This document shows positions 9,001 through 16,130 of a stretch of DNA of 21,823 nt, piece after piece. Each line of letters starts with the position of its first letter. Within the stretch, counting starts at the first letter, position 1. A program made the position numbers and the translations under genes. Under the pieces are notes generated by a model. The model was given only the letters and a program-made list of their open reading frames with translations, ran no database searches and was not told the origin of the DNA. The stretch covers positions 1-21,823 of the forward strand of contig JAPOOH010000356.1 of the NCBI GenBank assembly GCA_026713505.1, read 5' to 3'. Origin of the DNA: Chloroflexota bacterium. GTDB lineage: Bacteria; Chloroflexota; Dehalococcoidia; Lucifugimonadales; Australimonadaceae.

Positions 9001-10482
9001 TCCCTGGTGACCGATGCCGAAGGCAGGTTCTCGTGGGATGCTCAGGCGGCCTTTGACGAGAACGTCGCGCACGACCCTCACGAGTCCACGTTGCGTGTCG
9101 AGTCGGTGTTCGAGGACACGGACCAACTGGCTGCCAGCAGCGCTATGCTGGAGGTCGCCGTTGGGCTTCCCCGGATCCTGGTGGAGCCGCTGGAGCCCGT
9201 GGAGCGAGGTAGCGAGGCGACCCTCCGTGGGACCGTTCTGCTGGGAACCTACCCGGTGCCCAGTGCCGAATTGACGGTCGGCCCTGACGGTGGATTCCGA
9301 GCCAACGACGTGGGCGCCTTTACGCACCCGTATCCAGTGTCCTCCGACGAGCCACTGGGGACTGCCGAATTGGTCATTGCAGCGCCAGCCCTGGACGTTA
9401 GCGTTACGGTGTCCCTCGCGGTCAAGTCCGCCGCCAACCTCATCGTGACTCCGGTGAGCAGAGTGCGACCCGGCCGCACGACCTTGCTCCAAGTGGCGCT
9501 ACTGGACGACACGGGAGTTGGGATACCCCAGGCGGCCCTTCGGTCGAGCCAGGGAGTGGACGCCGTCACTGACGACCTTGGAATCGCAATGCTGGAACTC
9601 ACGGTACCGGAGCAGGAAGAACTACAGGGCAGCCTCGTGGAGTTTACCTATGCAGGCAATGACCTCAACACTCCGCTCAGCGTTCCGTACTTCTGGGAGG
9701 GCGCCATCACGCCTGCCGGATTCAACTGGCTCCTCTGGGTGGGTACACCCGGTCTTCTTGCCCTGGCCGTGGCCGCTGCGTACGCCGGCAGAAGGCTGAG
9801 CGTGGTGCCGCTGCTTTTGCTCATGCGCCGGAGGGGCGCAACTACGGGACCAGTCCCGGCCCCTTACACCGCTAGCGGAGGTGAAGAAACCGAGGACGAC
9901 GCAGGCACGGCCCCGCGTCCAGTCCAACTGCAGATCGCGTTCCAGAGGGCTGCGGCAGACCTGGCCGATGTCTGGGGGGTTGGCGAAGAGGTGAGCATCA
10001 CCGTGAGCGTGGCCGACGAGGAGGGGCTTGCCATCGCCGGAGCCATCGTCGACGTGTCCGTAGCGGACCATTCGATATCGCAACTGGCAGTGGTAGGCAA
10101 CGACGGGGCATACCCATTCAGTTGGAGCAGCGCCGAGCCTGGTGAGTACCCGGTATCAGTGGGATTCGCGGGCGATTACGACCACCTGCCATCCGCCGAG
10201 TCACGGGTCCTGCGGATAGTGGACTTCCGGGAGGAGATCGTCCGCCTGTACGGCACCTTCCTGGACTGGGCGAAGGAGAGGGATCCCGGCGTAACGGAAC
10301 AATCGACGCCGCGAGAGGTGGAGGTGATCCTGGTGAACCGGGGACTCCCGATCCCTCAGAAGGCGCTCGATGAGCTCATCTCAAGGTTCGAGGAGGCGGA
10401 CTACAGCGAGCACCCGATAACCCGCCGGCACTACGAAGCGATGTACCGGGCTTGGAGCGCGGTGGTGGAGGCCCGGGCATGA
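3094..10482 (+). CDS. Giant TgpA-like membrane protein: three transglutaminase domains, HEAT repeats, beta-sandwich array, DUF4129 tail
   Basis: The 2462-residue product is far longer than usual TgpA proteins (about 650-750). Domain order: five membrane helices (about 20-42, 70-92, 104-126, 147-166, 169-188); transglutaminase unit 1 (260-535); HEAT-like repeats (606-822); unit 2 (854-1125); a Gly/Asp-rich linker; unit 3 (1223-1515); five or more Ig-like or carboxypeptidase-regulatory-like beta domains (about 1548-2205); a membrane helix (about 2213-2231); a cytoplasmic beta domain (about 2275-2375); and a DUF4129-type helical tail (about 2376-2462). Triads are C1065/H1106/D1122 and C1455/H1496/D1512. 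Unit 1 has G473/H514/D530, so it should be inactive. The topology places the triple array outside the cell and the tail inside, as in TgpA. The ATG at 3094 precedes the first helix directly, with a weak ribosome site. The stop overlaps the next start as ATGA. Crosslinking or peptidase activity on a surface substrate is inferred. Confidence 0.88.
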   Translation: MQRSTISLGLPVSGRLARQVTLLLLLTAALAGFFLLLEFVVSLVSTGPRDILAVSPAEERRFGVPNGVDLLEFLVLASSIVLGLAVLIASVGWPLRGTSLRASWRLAIGVLATTALVASGAYLSFSGVLGNAISYDEHLVQRRYLESGSLILLAAFFLSLTIAGILHWRLLVATLLVWLVAGSGFGLLDTEPIDGLLLFPRTHLLEVPANFAAAVGGYLQADGASSEQRAEAASTATSSAADTSLDSEVTALQLPQPKDAPVFQVTDAVHTRYLRTATGDSYSDGAWSQLDRDRVLLEDGVPVPEAVEHLAEGLHLPTVPPLHEFADQIVVSPIEGADSLPAGVLPITRNLQSIDTSATYFPFSETLSVDSSVSSYRLESTIPVFALRDKVGAPAAEDQTLLQLPDGLPPRVHELAAQFSETDSPYLKARMLQAYLQEEYEFGAAESEEDVRQLPAGQDPVDWFLFDHRVGTGGNFSSAFVVLARAADVPARVVSGWVVARRPGTQTVHRGQTHQWAEIALDGLGWVTIDPIPRDAFADTDANHALEVAFEDVATSGAPEVRDAVAGLWGNGDDPEALLLLFQAIDSTQERDAADAARMTLSALALEQFIEMLLDHEDPLMRAAAAYGLEVLADPDGVDALMQALATDEDARVRVAAADALAVLGKDRAEGSLLQALSADPDATVRAAVAQALGSLKTEGTAEQMAPFLSSDPASEVRVEVALTLGELRDDVALLPLLDARSGDESAEVRDAAAAALAEWDFAALLEVLENAEDPAHRAAAAQLLGERGYREAIAPLGRALSDPDEEVRSAARSALEEIGDVAWLESGGGVLTYGGDIAFIPSVTAESASRVPHTPVFQVTGASDTGLLRLAVGDVYVYGSWLPHQQEGLLGGIGGIAFRPGDVRALQPDGTGAFNNIYLSGLEPGQLILSGHMPTSLHAESFSRPVTFWVQGHTVTAEGPSTRYDWDATVYDYSPGQLNAAQPQTGPDGFTYMEVPESEWVGRVRALATEITAGRVTPYAKAKAIEQYLQEEYAYRFAPNATGTTPAGQDPIATFLFDSRAGTCGNFSSAFVMLARSVGIPARVVSGWAIAETAESQTVYLDQAHQWAEVPFEGLGWVSFDPTPDGAPSRAPDPAPSATDAGGQGTGGQDTGTDGGAEASPLVDAASLAREDASTRDSRLDTLEREGANVTRLENGGALVELGDALYMAVGMTPNQATQPPAIPIFRVRGAAHTGYLRTSAGDVYEDGGWRQLDPVDVPYTAGSDVPEDVWEQYTAPAGGFSGVSSDRRAYESLFGFRDNAARIVSDWIQLLPAERFDRLPYGIMPTSLDLQETDLDGVFHPFSATFSSELQVTSHSWTSNVSLFSPGQYLAAAAADADATYTQLPPDLPARIRELAQDVTGPHDSPYAKARALEQHLMTRYTYRFASSPSAGVPPAGRDPVDWFLFDRLEGTCGVFSSAFVVLARSVGIPARVVSGWAISPTAGAQTVRLDQAHQWAEIALEGIGWVRFDPTPSGPSSRASGEDADGSDSASGPVDTITNITRWPSEIRRMTPFVVGGTLLTAGGQNVNGMTVEIYINETKEHGGTRIGTTTSRSGRFEAEVQLPADMELGAYQLLARAVGNERFNESWSDPDIKVFSGNRIELSGPAEVALNARAVFNGKLIEDSGWGVAGRQLTVTFDEDVVSSVTTDPTGQFTFFESFSRLGQHWVEVEIRGGEFLLDNIARLDFEVVLPTEVEVYPPSSVVVGEEFRVAGELRGADGRALAGKSVGVRVGSAREQSVQTDREGRFEVAGTASTAGEFTVSANFRGEGSVLASGGTARFEALHVVALTLEGPFRLERGDGATFEGKVASDTFSPTGQVELTMERPSGELVVVPSIGEDGTFEYLHPSFDSTGQHMLTAHFAGGEFVEPASEQFAFEVLEPTVLTLDGPAIVRDGEQFRLTGTLRERSGNPVPNATVQVSGGEQVSLVTDAEGRFSWDAQAAFDENVAHDPHESTLRVESVFEDTDQLAASSAMLEVAVGLPRILVEPLEPVERGSEATLRGTVLLGTYPVPSAELTVGPDGGFRANDVGAFTHPYPVSSDEPLGTAELVIAAPALDVSVTVSLAVKSAANLIVTPVSRVRPGRTTLLQVALLDDTGVGIPQAALRSSQGVDAVTDDLGIAMLELTVPEQEELQGSLVEFTYAGNDLNTPLSVPYFWEGAITPAGFNWLLWVGTPGLLALAVAAAYAGRRLSVVPLLLLMRRRGATTGPVPAPYTASGGEETEDDAGTAPRPVQLQIAFQRAAADLADVWGVGEEVSITVSVADEEGLAIAGAIVDVSVADHSISQLAVVGNDGAYPFSWSSAEPGEYPVSVGFAGDYDHLPSAESRVLRIVDFREEIVRLYGTFLDWAKERDPGVTEQSTPREVEVILVNRGLPIPQKALDELISRFEEADYSEHPITRRHYEAMYRAWSAVVEARA
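3871..7638 (+). repeat. Three tandem copies of the transglutaminase unit inside the giant gene
   Basis: Units lie at about 3871-4698, 5653-6468 and 6757-7638. Each opens with a P(V/I)F(Q/R)V segment followed by (Y/L)LR and GD.Y motifs. Each ends with the transglutaminase core containing FSSAFV.LAR, PARVVSGW, HQWAE and G(L/I)GWV..DP. From the Cys (or Gly) position to the His is 41 residues in all three, and from His to Asp is 16, so the cores align without gaps. Copies 2 and 3 are most alike; copy 1 has diverged most and has lost the Cys. Internal duplication is the simplest explanation. Confidence 0.88.
4909..5559 (+). repeat. HEAT-like (PBS-lyase-type) repeat block between transglutaminase units 1 and 2
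   Basis: Residues about 606-822 of the giant protein form roughly seven helical repeats of about 31 residues. The recurring pattern is DPD..VR.AAA.AL..L followed by a second helix, for example DEDARVRVAAADALAVLG, DPDATVRAAVAQALGSL and DPDEEVRSAARSALEEIG. This is the bacterial HEAT/PBS-lyase repeat signature, normally a protein-binding solenoid. By the predicted topology it lies outside the membrane. Confidence 0.85.
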
Positions 10483-12935
10483 AGAATGCTGCTCGCTCTG
10501 AACGCCCGGCGCTGATGGCCGCGCTCCTGGCAGGCGGCGCCCTGGTGGTGCTTGCGTTGCTCCGGGGCGCGGACAGCCCGCTTTCCAGCTTGACCCGGCT
10601 GGACCTGGGTTTCGCGGCCCTTCCCCTCACCCTGTGCGGGCTCCTGCTGGCCCTCGGCTGGTTCACCCTGTGGTTACGGGGCACGCAGATGGCAGAGCGC
10701 GTTACCTGGCAGTTGCAAGCCCGCAACGGCGCGACCCGCGTGCTGAGGCTCGCTACTGCGCTCACCCTGGCCCAGCGTCTCTTGGCAGACCTGGGATGGG
10801 CAGTCCTTGGGTTGGGGTTGCTGTCATCGCTGCCGGAATTGCCGCGCGTGGTTTCCGGGCATCCATGGCTCCCGGACATCGCCAGCCTCGGCCGCTACCT
10901 GGATGGTTTCGGCTCGCTGGCGGTCTGGGGCATCTTCCTCCTGGCCCCGTTCATCACAGCGCGAGCAGTTGCAGAGGTTCGCCCGAACGTCGGCGCGGTC
11001 GTCGAGATTCCACGAAGGCGACTCGCGGCCCTCGGCGCTGCTTATGCTTTGCTGGCAGACGACGGCGCTCTCTCGGCCGCATTCGGATTGGACGGTTTCT
11101 GGGTACTGTTCGGACTGGTAATCACCCTGGTGTTCTCCGTTGCAGCTTCAGTGCTGCGCGGCCTCCTGGCGGTGGCGCCACCGGAGCATCCGCAGAGGCT
11201 CCGAACGGCGCTCCGTGTAGCCGAGGCTGGATGGGTGGTGGCGCTGCTTGGCGCGATGGCGGCCCTACCGTACGCGGTGGAGGCCGCATTGGCAGGCGTT
11301 GGCGAGGCGGACACCGGCTCTCTCAACGCATCCTATCTGGTGCTTCTGCTGCCCTTTGCACTGATCCTCTACACCGGAGTGCTCCGACCCGTTGTGGCGG
11401 ACCTCCTCGGCGTGCCCGTGGGACACATCGTTCTCCTGGCTATCGTGTATGTCATGTTCTCCGGCAATGGTGTGATTGCCACGGCGTTCGCTGTCGACGT
11501 GTCGGGGATGTTTGCTGCGCTCACCGCTGCCGCGGTCCTTTCATACGCCGCGATGGCGCTTCGCAACGTCCCGAAGGTCGACGTCCCGGAGCGATACGTG
11601 TTGTTGACGGCGCAGGCGTCTAGGTCTCTGAGCGCACTGGGTGCCGCCGCTGCCCTCGCCCTGGTCGTTGGGGCCGGACTCGCTCACCTTCCGGCCGCCA
11701 ACGCCGTACTCCTGGAGCGCCCGGGAACGAGAGAGCTTGGCGAGACGGTCCTGCCCTTCCTGGGCGGGTTCTATGAGGCCCGTTACTCCATCGCCGGGTT
11801 GTCATTTGCGGCAGCCCTGGTGTTCTTCCTGTCGTCCGCGTTGAGAGGGGCCTTCCAGCGATACCAGCCGCTGCTGTCTGCCGTGAGCTGTTTCGCACTG
11901 GGATGTCTCACCTGGTTAGTGGCTTCCGGCCTGTCTCCGTTCGGGCACGGTTTCACCTTTGCCGGCGCCATCTCAGCATCGGGGTTGTTCGCCCTGGGGC
12001 TGACCCGGCTTGCGCGATATGCCACCTCATCCCCCAACCCGGCCGTGGCGGATATCGCCGGGTGGCTCTTAACGTCCCGTGTCCGAGGTTTCGTGTTGGG
12101 AGCGGCCGTTGCCTTCTATGTGCTGCTGCTGCGTCCCGTTGTCTATCAGGTGCTGTGGTTTGCTCCTCTCTACGAGTACGTTGCGCTCCTGGTCCTGCTG
12201 TTGGCGATCCTGATGAACGTCGTCAACAAGCTGCGGCTCGTCGCCAACGCACCCCAGGCCGCGGATCCCGCCTGGGCGGAGTGGGCCCACCATCGACAGG
12301 TCCTTGAGAGCAAGCCGGACCCGAGGGCCGAACTGACAGACGAGCTCCGACAGCGATTCGTCTACCGCGGGGACTGGAAGCCGCTATGGGTATACCTGTT
12401 CGCGCTCCTGTACCGAAACGGGGCACCTCTGGACGCGATGCTGGCAGTATGCCGCTCTCTGCGCAGCGCGGCGGCGGCGCCTCGGGCGTGGGACATCTTC
12501 AACCGCAGCAGAAGGAGTTCGAACCGGACAGCCGCGATAGAACACTCCCTGGACACGGTGGGCTGGGGGTTGGCTTCTGCATCATCGCAGATCGAAAGCA
12601 TTCATGAAGACCACATACGGGAGGCGGCCGCGCCGTTCTTAGACAGGGGAACGGACCCTGAACGGTTGGCCGTGGCTTTGATCGTCGCCCATTGCCAGAG
12701 AGGCGATGACGTGGAACGGGCTGTCGACCGGTGGTTCTCGCTTCTCGACACGCCGGACCCCGCGCGCCAGTGGTTCGTCAGGCCATGGGACCGGTCGAAG
12801 ACCAGGCCGAGGACCATGCTGGAGCGATTCGATCTGGTCAACGACGCGGTCGCATCGCTGTTCGGGGAAGTAACGCGTTCGGAGGTTGAGTACCCTGAAG
12901 GCTCATCCGGGGAGCACAAGAGAAGCCGTCTGTGA
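10479..12935 (+). CDS. Large polytopic membrane protein of unknown function in the transglutaminase/MoxR operon
   Basis: I do not recognise this 818-residue protein. The first 585 or so residues contain about 14 hydrophobic helices, for example around 12-29, 42-66, 205-230, 313-335, 338-360 and 563-585. The last 230 or so residues (from about 590) are hydrophilic, rich in Arg and helix-forming residues, and probably cytoplasmic. There is no transporter or enzyme signature that I can name. I chose the ATG at 10479 because it overlaps the previous stop as ATGA and has GGAGG seven bases upstream. A TTG nine codons earlier is less likely. The coupling to the transglutaminase gene suggests the two proteins are made together and may act as partners, for example as a membrane platform or exporter of the substrate. 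That role is inference from context only. Confidence 0.85.
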   Translation: MKNAARSERPALMAALLAGGALVVLALLRGADSPLSSLTRLDLGFAALPLTLCGLLLALGWFTLWLRGTQMAERVTWQLQARNGATRVLRLATALTLAQRLLADLGWAVLGLGLLSSLPELPRVVSGHPWLPDIASLGRYLDGFGSLAVWGIFLLAPFITARAVAEVRPNVGAVVEIPRRRLAALGAAYALLADDGALSAAFGLDGFWVLFGLVITLVFSVAASVLRGLLAVAPPEHPQRLRTALRVAEAGWVVALLGAMAALPYAVEAALAGVGEADTGSLNASYLVLLLPFALILYTGVLRPVVADLLGVPVGHIVLLAIVYVMFSGNGVIATAFAVDVSGMFAALTAAAVLSYAAMALRNVPKVDVPERYVLLTAQASRSLSALGAAAALALVVGAGLAHLPAANAVLLERPGTRELGETVLPFLGGFYEARYSIAGLSFAAALVFFLSSALRGAFQRYQPLLSAVSCFALGCLTWLVASGLSPFGHGFTFAGAISASGLFALGLTRLARYATSSPNPAVADIAGWLLTSRVRGFVLGAAVAFYVLLLRPVVYQVLWFAPLYEYVALLVLLLAILMNVVNKLRLVANAPQAADPAWAEWAHHRQVLESKPDPRAELTDELRQRFVYRGDWKPLWVYLFALLYRNGAPLDAMLAVCRSLRSAAAAPRAWDIFNRSRRSSNRTAAIEHSLDTVGWGLASASSQIESIHEDHIREAAAPFLDRGTDPERLAVALIVAHCQRGDDVERAVDRWFSLLDTPDPARQWFVRPWDRSKTRPRTMLERFDLVNDAVASLFGEVTRSEVEYPEGSSGEHKRSRL

Positions 12936-12994
12936 ACGACGGTTTGCATGGTAAGTGCAGGTACAGAGCCAGAAGACGAAGAAGGAGATTGGCT

Positions 12995-13045
12995 ATGCTG
13001 ATGGGAACGAAGCCGGTCAACGGTGGGGCGGTGGTCAGCCTATGA
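12995..13045 (+). CDS. 16-codon upstream ORF coupled to the MoxR gene
   Basis: An ATG at 12995 starts the peptide MLMGTKPVNGGAVVSL, ending with TGA at 13043-13045. It has a near-ideal Shine-Dalgarno, GAAGGAG at 12981-12987, seven bases before the ATG. Its stop overlaps the MoxR start as ATGA. The MoxR ATG itself has only G-rich sequence in front, so ribosomes finishing this short frame could reinitiate there. It may be a translational-coupling leader with no function for the peptide itself. It could also be chance in a short gap, but the ribosome site is better than that of any other gene in this operon. Confidence 0.5.
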   Translation: MLMGTKPVNGGAVVSL

Positions 13046-14013
13046 ACGAAAAAGAGCTAGAACAGGCCCGTTCCTCCTGCGAACAGATCATCGACCGAGT
13101 CGCCGAAGCCTTTGTTGGCAACCGGTTGCTCCTGAGGAAGCTCCTGGCGGCGGCGTTGGCGAATGGTCACGTACTCTTCGAGGACTATCCCGGGCTGGGG
13201 AAGACCCTCCTGGCCAAGGTGTTCGCGCGGGCCATCGGCGGAGACACCAAGCGTGTCCAGTTCACGCCCGACCTGCTCCCTTCCGACATCCTGGGGATGA
13301 ATGTGTGGAGACAGAAGGACAGTACCTTCCAGATGATGCCGGGCCCCGTGTTCACAAACGTGCTCCTGGCCGATGAGATCAACCGAGCTCCGCCCAAAAC
13401 CCAGTCCGCCCTTCTTGAAGCCATGGAGGAGCGCCAGGTCACCATCGATGGGGTAACCCGGCACCTGGAGTTCCCATTCGTGGTTATCGCAACCCAGAAC
13501 CCCATCGAGCAGGAGGGCACGTACCCACTGCCGGAAGCCCAGTTGGACCGTTTTCTGCTCAAGCTCTCCGCAGGGTATCCGGCCAACGCGGCACTGGAGA
13601 ACGACATTCTCCTGAGGCGCATCCACTGGCAGAAGGATGACCCCACCGCGGACATAGCACCGGCAGTCAACGTGCGCCGGTTCGTAGAGTTGCAGCGGTT
13701 CGTGGAGACGGATGTCTATACCGACCGGCTGATAGTGGACTACATCACGCAGTTGGTCAGACTCTCCCGGGAACACGCACGGGTAGCGGTTGGCGTGAGT
13801 CCCAGAGGAGGGTTGGCCTTGCTCAGGGCATCACGGGCGATGGCCCTGATCCACGGGAGAGACTTCGTGGTGCCCGACGACGTGAAGATGCTTGTCCCGG
13901 ACGTGCTCGCCCATCGCATCATCCTGAACATCGAAGACACGCTGGAGGGCGTTCGCGGAGACCTGGTGGTCGAAGAAATACTGTCGCGGGTGCCTGTGCC
14001 CGGCGAAGCATGA
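13042..14013 (+). CDS. MoxR-family AAA+ ATPase
   Basis: This 323-residue cytoplasmic ATPase has the complete MoxR signature: Walker A GLGKT with K54, Walker B LLADEINRAPPKTQ with D111 and E112, the following ALLEAMEERQVTIDG helix, and the sensor segment ATQNPIEQEGTYPLPEAQLD containing N153. The length fits the family (about 310-330). MoxR ATPases act as chaperones that activate or assemble partner complexes, often with VWA or DUF58 proteins; here the DUF58 gene follows after 13 bases. The start at 13042 gives the usual short helix before the core and overlaps the stop of the 16-codon ORF upstream. A GTG at 12955 is in frame but would add a basic tail with no ribosome site. The client may be the giant transglutaminase complex (inference from the operon). 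Confidence 0.95.
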   Translation: MNEKELEQARSSCEQIIDRVAEAFVGNRLLLRKLLAAALANGHVLFEDYPGLGKTLLAKVFARAIGGDTKRVQFTPDLLPSDILGMNVWRQKDSTFQMMPGPVFTNVLLADEINRAPPKTQSALLEAMEERQVTIDGVTRHLEFPFVVIATQNPIEQEGTYPLPEAQLDRFLLKLSAGYPANAALENDILLRRIHWQKDDPTADIAPAVNVRRFVELQRFVETDVYTDRLIVDYITQLVRLSREHARVAVGVSPRGGLALLRASRAMALIHGRDFVVPDDVKMLVPDVLAHRIILNIEDTLEGVRGDLVVEEILSRVPVPGEA

Positions 14014-14026
14014 CGAAACACACCTG

Positions 14027-15358
14027 GTGATGTACCTGCCATCGCAACTCAGTTGGATCACCGTTGCCCTCGTCCTCCTCGTGGCGGGGTTGGTTCTGGG
14101 TAACGTTGTCCTCCTGGCTGGGGCAGTCTTTCTCCTGGTATCAGCCCTGCTGACTACGATCCTGCCCCCGCCCTCCGGCGTCGCTGTGTCCAGGAGTCTG
14201 GCCAAGGTGGCGTGCTGGGTTGGCGACACCCTGACCGTGGAGCGAATCCTGACGGCCCACAGGGGAATAGGCCCTATCTATGTGCACGACCGACTACCCC
14301 CGGAAGTGCGTGTTGTGGAAGGGAGCAACCTTCGAGTCGTCTGGAAGTGGCCGGGGAGTACGACAACGGATCTCTCCTACCGGCTTCAGTTCTCGAAGCG
14401 CGGGATGTTCAGCCTTGAGGAGACTGGTTGGGAATCGCGTGCGCCCCTGGGTGTCAACCGGGGAGACTCTGGTTCTTGTGGCCCCGCGTTCGACGTGTCC
14501 GTGGTACCCAGGATCCGCAGTATCACGCGCCTGAACGCGGTCCGCGCCGTTGGAAGAACCGGTCGGTATCTGGGCGACCTGGCGAGGACGGGAGCATCCA
14601 CGGACGATTTCCGGGAGCTTCGTCCCTACCAGCCGGGCGACCCCCTCAAGCAGATCAATTGGAAGGCCAGTGCCCGCGGGATCAGGACGGACAATCTCCC
14701 ACTGGTCAATGAAGTGGAGCCTGAAGCCAAGAAGGGAGCCTGGATCTTCCTGGACATGGCGGACTACATGGACGTTGGCGTGCCGTTGTCCAATCCCCTG
14801 GAAAACACCGTGGAGGCGTCCGGAACATTGGCCCAGTATTACCTCGCGCAGGGGTCAACGCTTGGCGCTTATGCCTACAACAGCCATGGCGGCAGAGGTG
14901 AACTGCTGACGCCCGAAGCAGGGAAACGCCAATTCAACCGTCTCATACAGATGCTGGCCGGCCTGAAACCGGGCCCGCCCGGGGAGGACTTGCTTCAAGC
15001 GGTGGAACGATGCAAGAGCTTCCTCTTCCGACTTCAGCCGCATGTCTTCATCATTACAAGGTTGGATGTCCACTACCTCAGACCCGGGGAAGCGTCGGGT
15101 TCCTTCGATCGCTTCAAGGCCGCAGTCACCCGTCTCGCGTCTCTAGGGACGCTCTCCGGCAGGTATAGCCCGGTAAGGGTCGTGCATGTGGACCCGCAGG
15201 AGCCTCCAGAGACACCGCAGGGGCTGGGGTTGGGGAGGTGGGAAACGCGGTTCGTCGCCAGGGAGCTTCGAGAAGCGGGTGCGTCAGTCATCGAATGGGA
15301 ACCAGCCCGCGAAGAGTTCACGTCGGTATTGGTGCGGCATGTTGAGATCTATCGGTAG
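14027..15358 (+). CDS. DUF58 domain protein with two N-terminal membrane helices
   Basis: This 443-residue protein has two adjacent hydrophobic helices at about 11-27 and 28-47, then a soluble part with the DUF58 hallmark YQPGDPLKQINWKASARG (about 201-218). After it comes a VWA-like strand, WIFLDMADYMDVG, in place of a classical DxSxS metal site. DUF58 proteins are the usual genetic and probable physical partners of MoxR ATPases. The start is GTG 14027 or ATG 14030, which differ by one residue; neither has a clear ribosome site, so coupling from the MoxR gene 13 bases upstream is likely. The 3' end overlaps the next gene by 20 bases. The biochemical role is not established for the family. Confidence 0.93.
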   Translation: MMYLPSQLSWITVALVLLVAGLVLGNVVLLAGAVFLLVSALLTTILPPPSGVAVSRSLAKVACWVGDTLTVERILTAHRGIGPIYVHDRLPPEVRVVEGSNLRVVWKWPGSTTTDLSYRLQFSKRGMFSLEETGWESRAPLGVNRGDSGSCGPAFDVSVVPRIRSITRLNAVRAVGRTGRYLGDLARTGASTDDFRELRPYQPGDPLKQINWKASARGIRTDNLPLVNEVEPEAKKGAWIFLDMADYMDVGVPLSNPLENTVEASGTLAQYYLAQGSTLGAYAYNSHGGRGELLTPEAGKRQFNRLIQMLAGLKPGPPGEDLLQAVERCKSFLFRLQPHVFIITRLDVHYLRPGEASGSFDRFKAAVTRLASLGTLSGRYSPVRVVHVDPQEPPETPQGLGLGRWETRFVARELREAGASVIEWEPAREEFTSVLVRHVEIYR

Positions 15359-16130
15359 GCCGGGTCGGCGTTACAGAAGAGTGGGATTCCTTGCCTTGGA
15401 GTCTTTGTTGCTGTCCGGCCTGCTGCTGCTTGCGGTCTACGTGCTCTGGGACATGGGCTTCGCACTGGAAGTGCGGGTGCCCTCTTGGATGGAACGGGCG
15501 GACGGACTGCTCCTCTTCTCCATCCCTTGGCAGCCGGTCTTCGCGGTATCTGCGGGCCTCGCGGGGTATAGGGCGCTTCAGGCTATCGGCCGCGACCGCT
15601 TCGCCTTCTGGTTGATGGCGCTGGCGACCACTGTACCCCACGCTTTGCCAGCCTGGTCCCACAACCGCATCGAATGGCATGTGCTGCTCGAATTCCAGAG
15701 GGGACTGGTAGACGAACGTTCCGTCTATGGGGACATGACTCTCTTCGTCGTATGCCTTGTCGGTCTGGTTGCCCTGCATCGCATCCTGGGGATGAAGGGA
15801 CTGGAACGCCAGATGCAACAGCGAGGAGTCGACCCACAGGAAAAGCGCAGGGTCATGCGTTATGAAGGTCTCCTGCTCATTGGACTCATCGCCGTTGGGT
15901 TGCTGGTGGCCGCCCTGATGGCGTTCCTTGCAGCGGCGTTGGCCAGCTACGACGGATTGCTGGACGGGTCGTCCCCGACCATAGTGACGGTTGGAGGAGG
16001 GGCAGCCCTCTTGCTCGCATTGACGCTTCTGCTCTGGTTCCGGGGTCTGCAGGGGTTCCCTGATGCGGCGGGCCCCATGGGCGGGGACCGCTCTGCGGGG
16101 AGCCGGCGCGAGCCGGGAGCGAACCAGTAG
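15339..16130 (+). CDS. Membrane protein of unknown function, last gene of the MoxR operon
   Basis: This 263-residue protein begins MLRSIGRPGRRYRRVG, a strongly basic tail consistent with an inside N-terminus. It then has five or six hydrophobic segments, including ALESLLLSGLLLLAVYVLW, MTLFVVCLVGLVALHRILG, LLLIGLIAVGLLVAALMAF and GGGAALLLALTLLLWF. Between helices lies a charged stretch, RQMQQRGVDPQEKRRVMR. The ATG at 15339 lies inside the DUF58 gene (20-base overlap), so translation is probably coupled. An open frame extends back to 15186, but that extension is an Arg/Gly/Trp-rich shadow of the DUF58 gene. I do not recognise the family. Its place suggests a structural or regulatory partner of the transglutaminase/MoxR system. 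Confidence 0.8.
   Translation: MLRSIGRPGRRYRRVGFLALESLLLSGLLLLAVYVLWDMGFALEVRVPSWMERADGLLLFSIPWQPVFAVSAGLAGYRALQAIGRDRFAFWLMALATTVPHALPAWSHNRIEWHVLLEFQRGLVDERSVYGDMTLFVVCLVGLVALHRILGMKGLERQMQQRGVDPQEKRRVMRYEGLLLIGLIAVGLLVAALMAFLAAALASYDGLLDGSSPTIVTVGGGAALLLALTLLLWFRGLQGFPDAAGPMGGDRSAGSRREPGANQ

Noticed and set aside
10634..11623. Plus-strand open frame of 329 codons in another frame
   Set aside because: It overlaps the 818-residue membrane protein and is Arg/Gly/Pro-rich without hydrophobic periodicity; it is a shadow frame.
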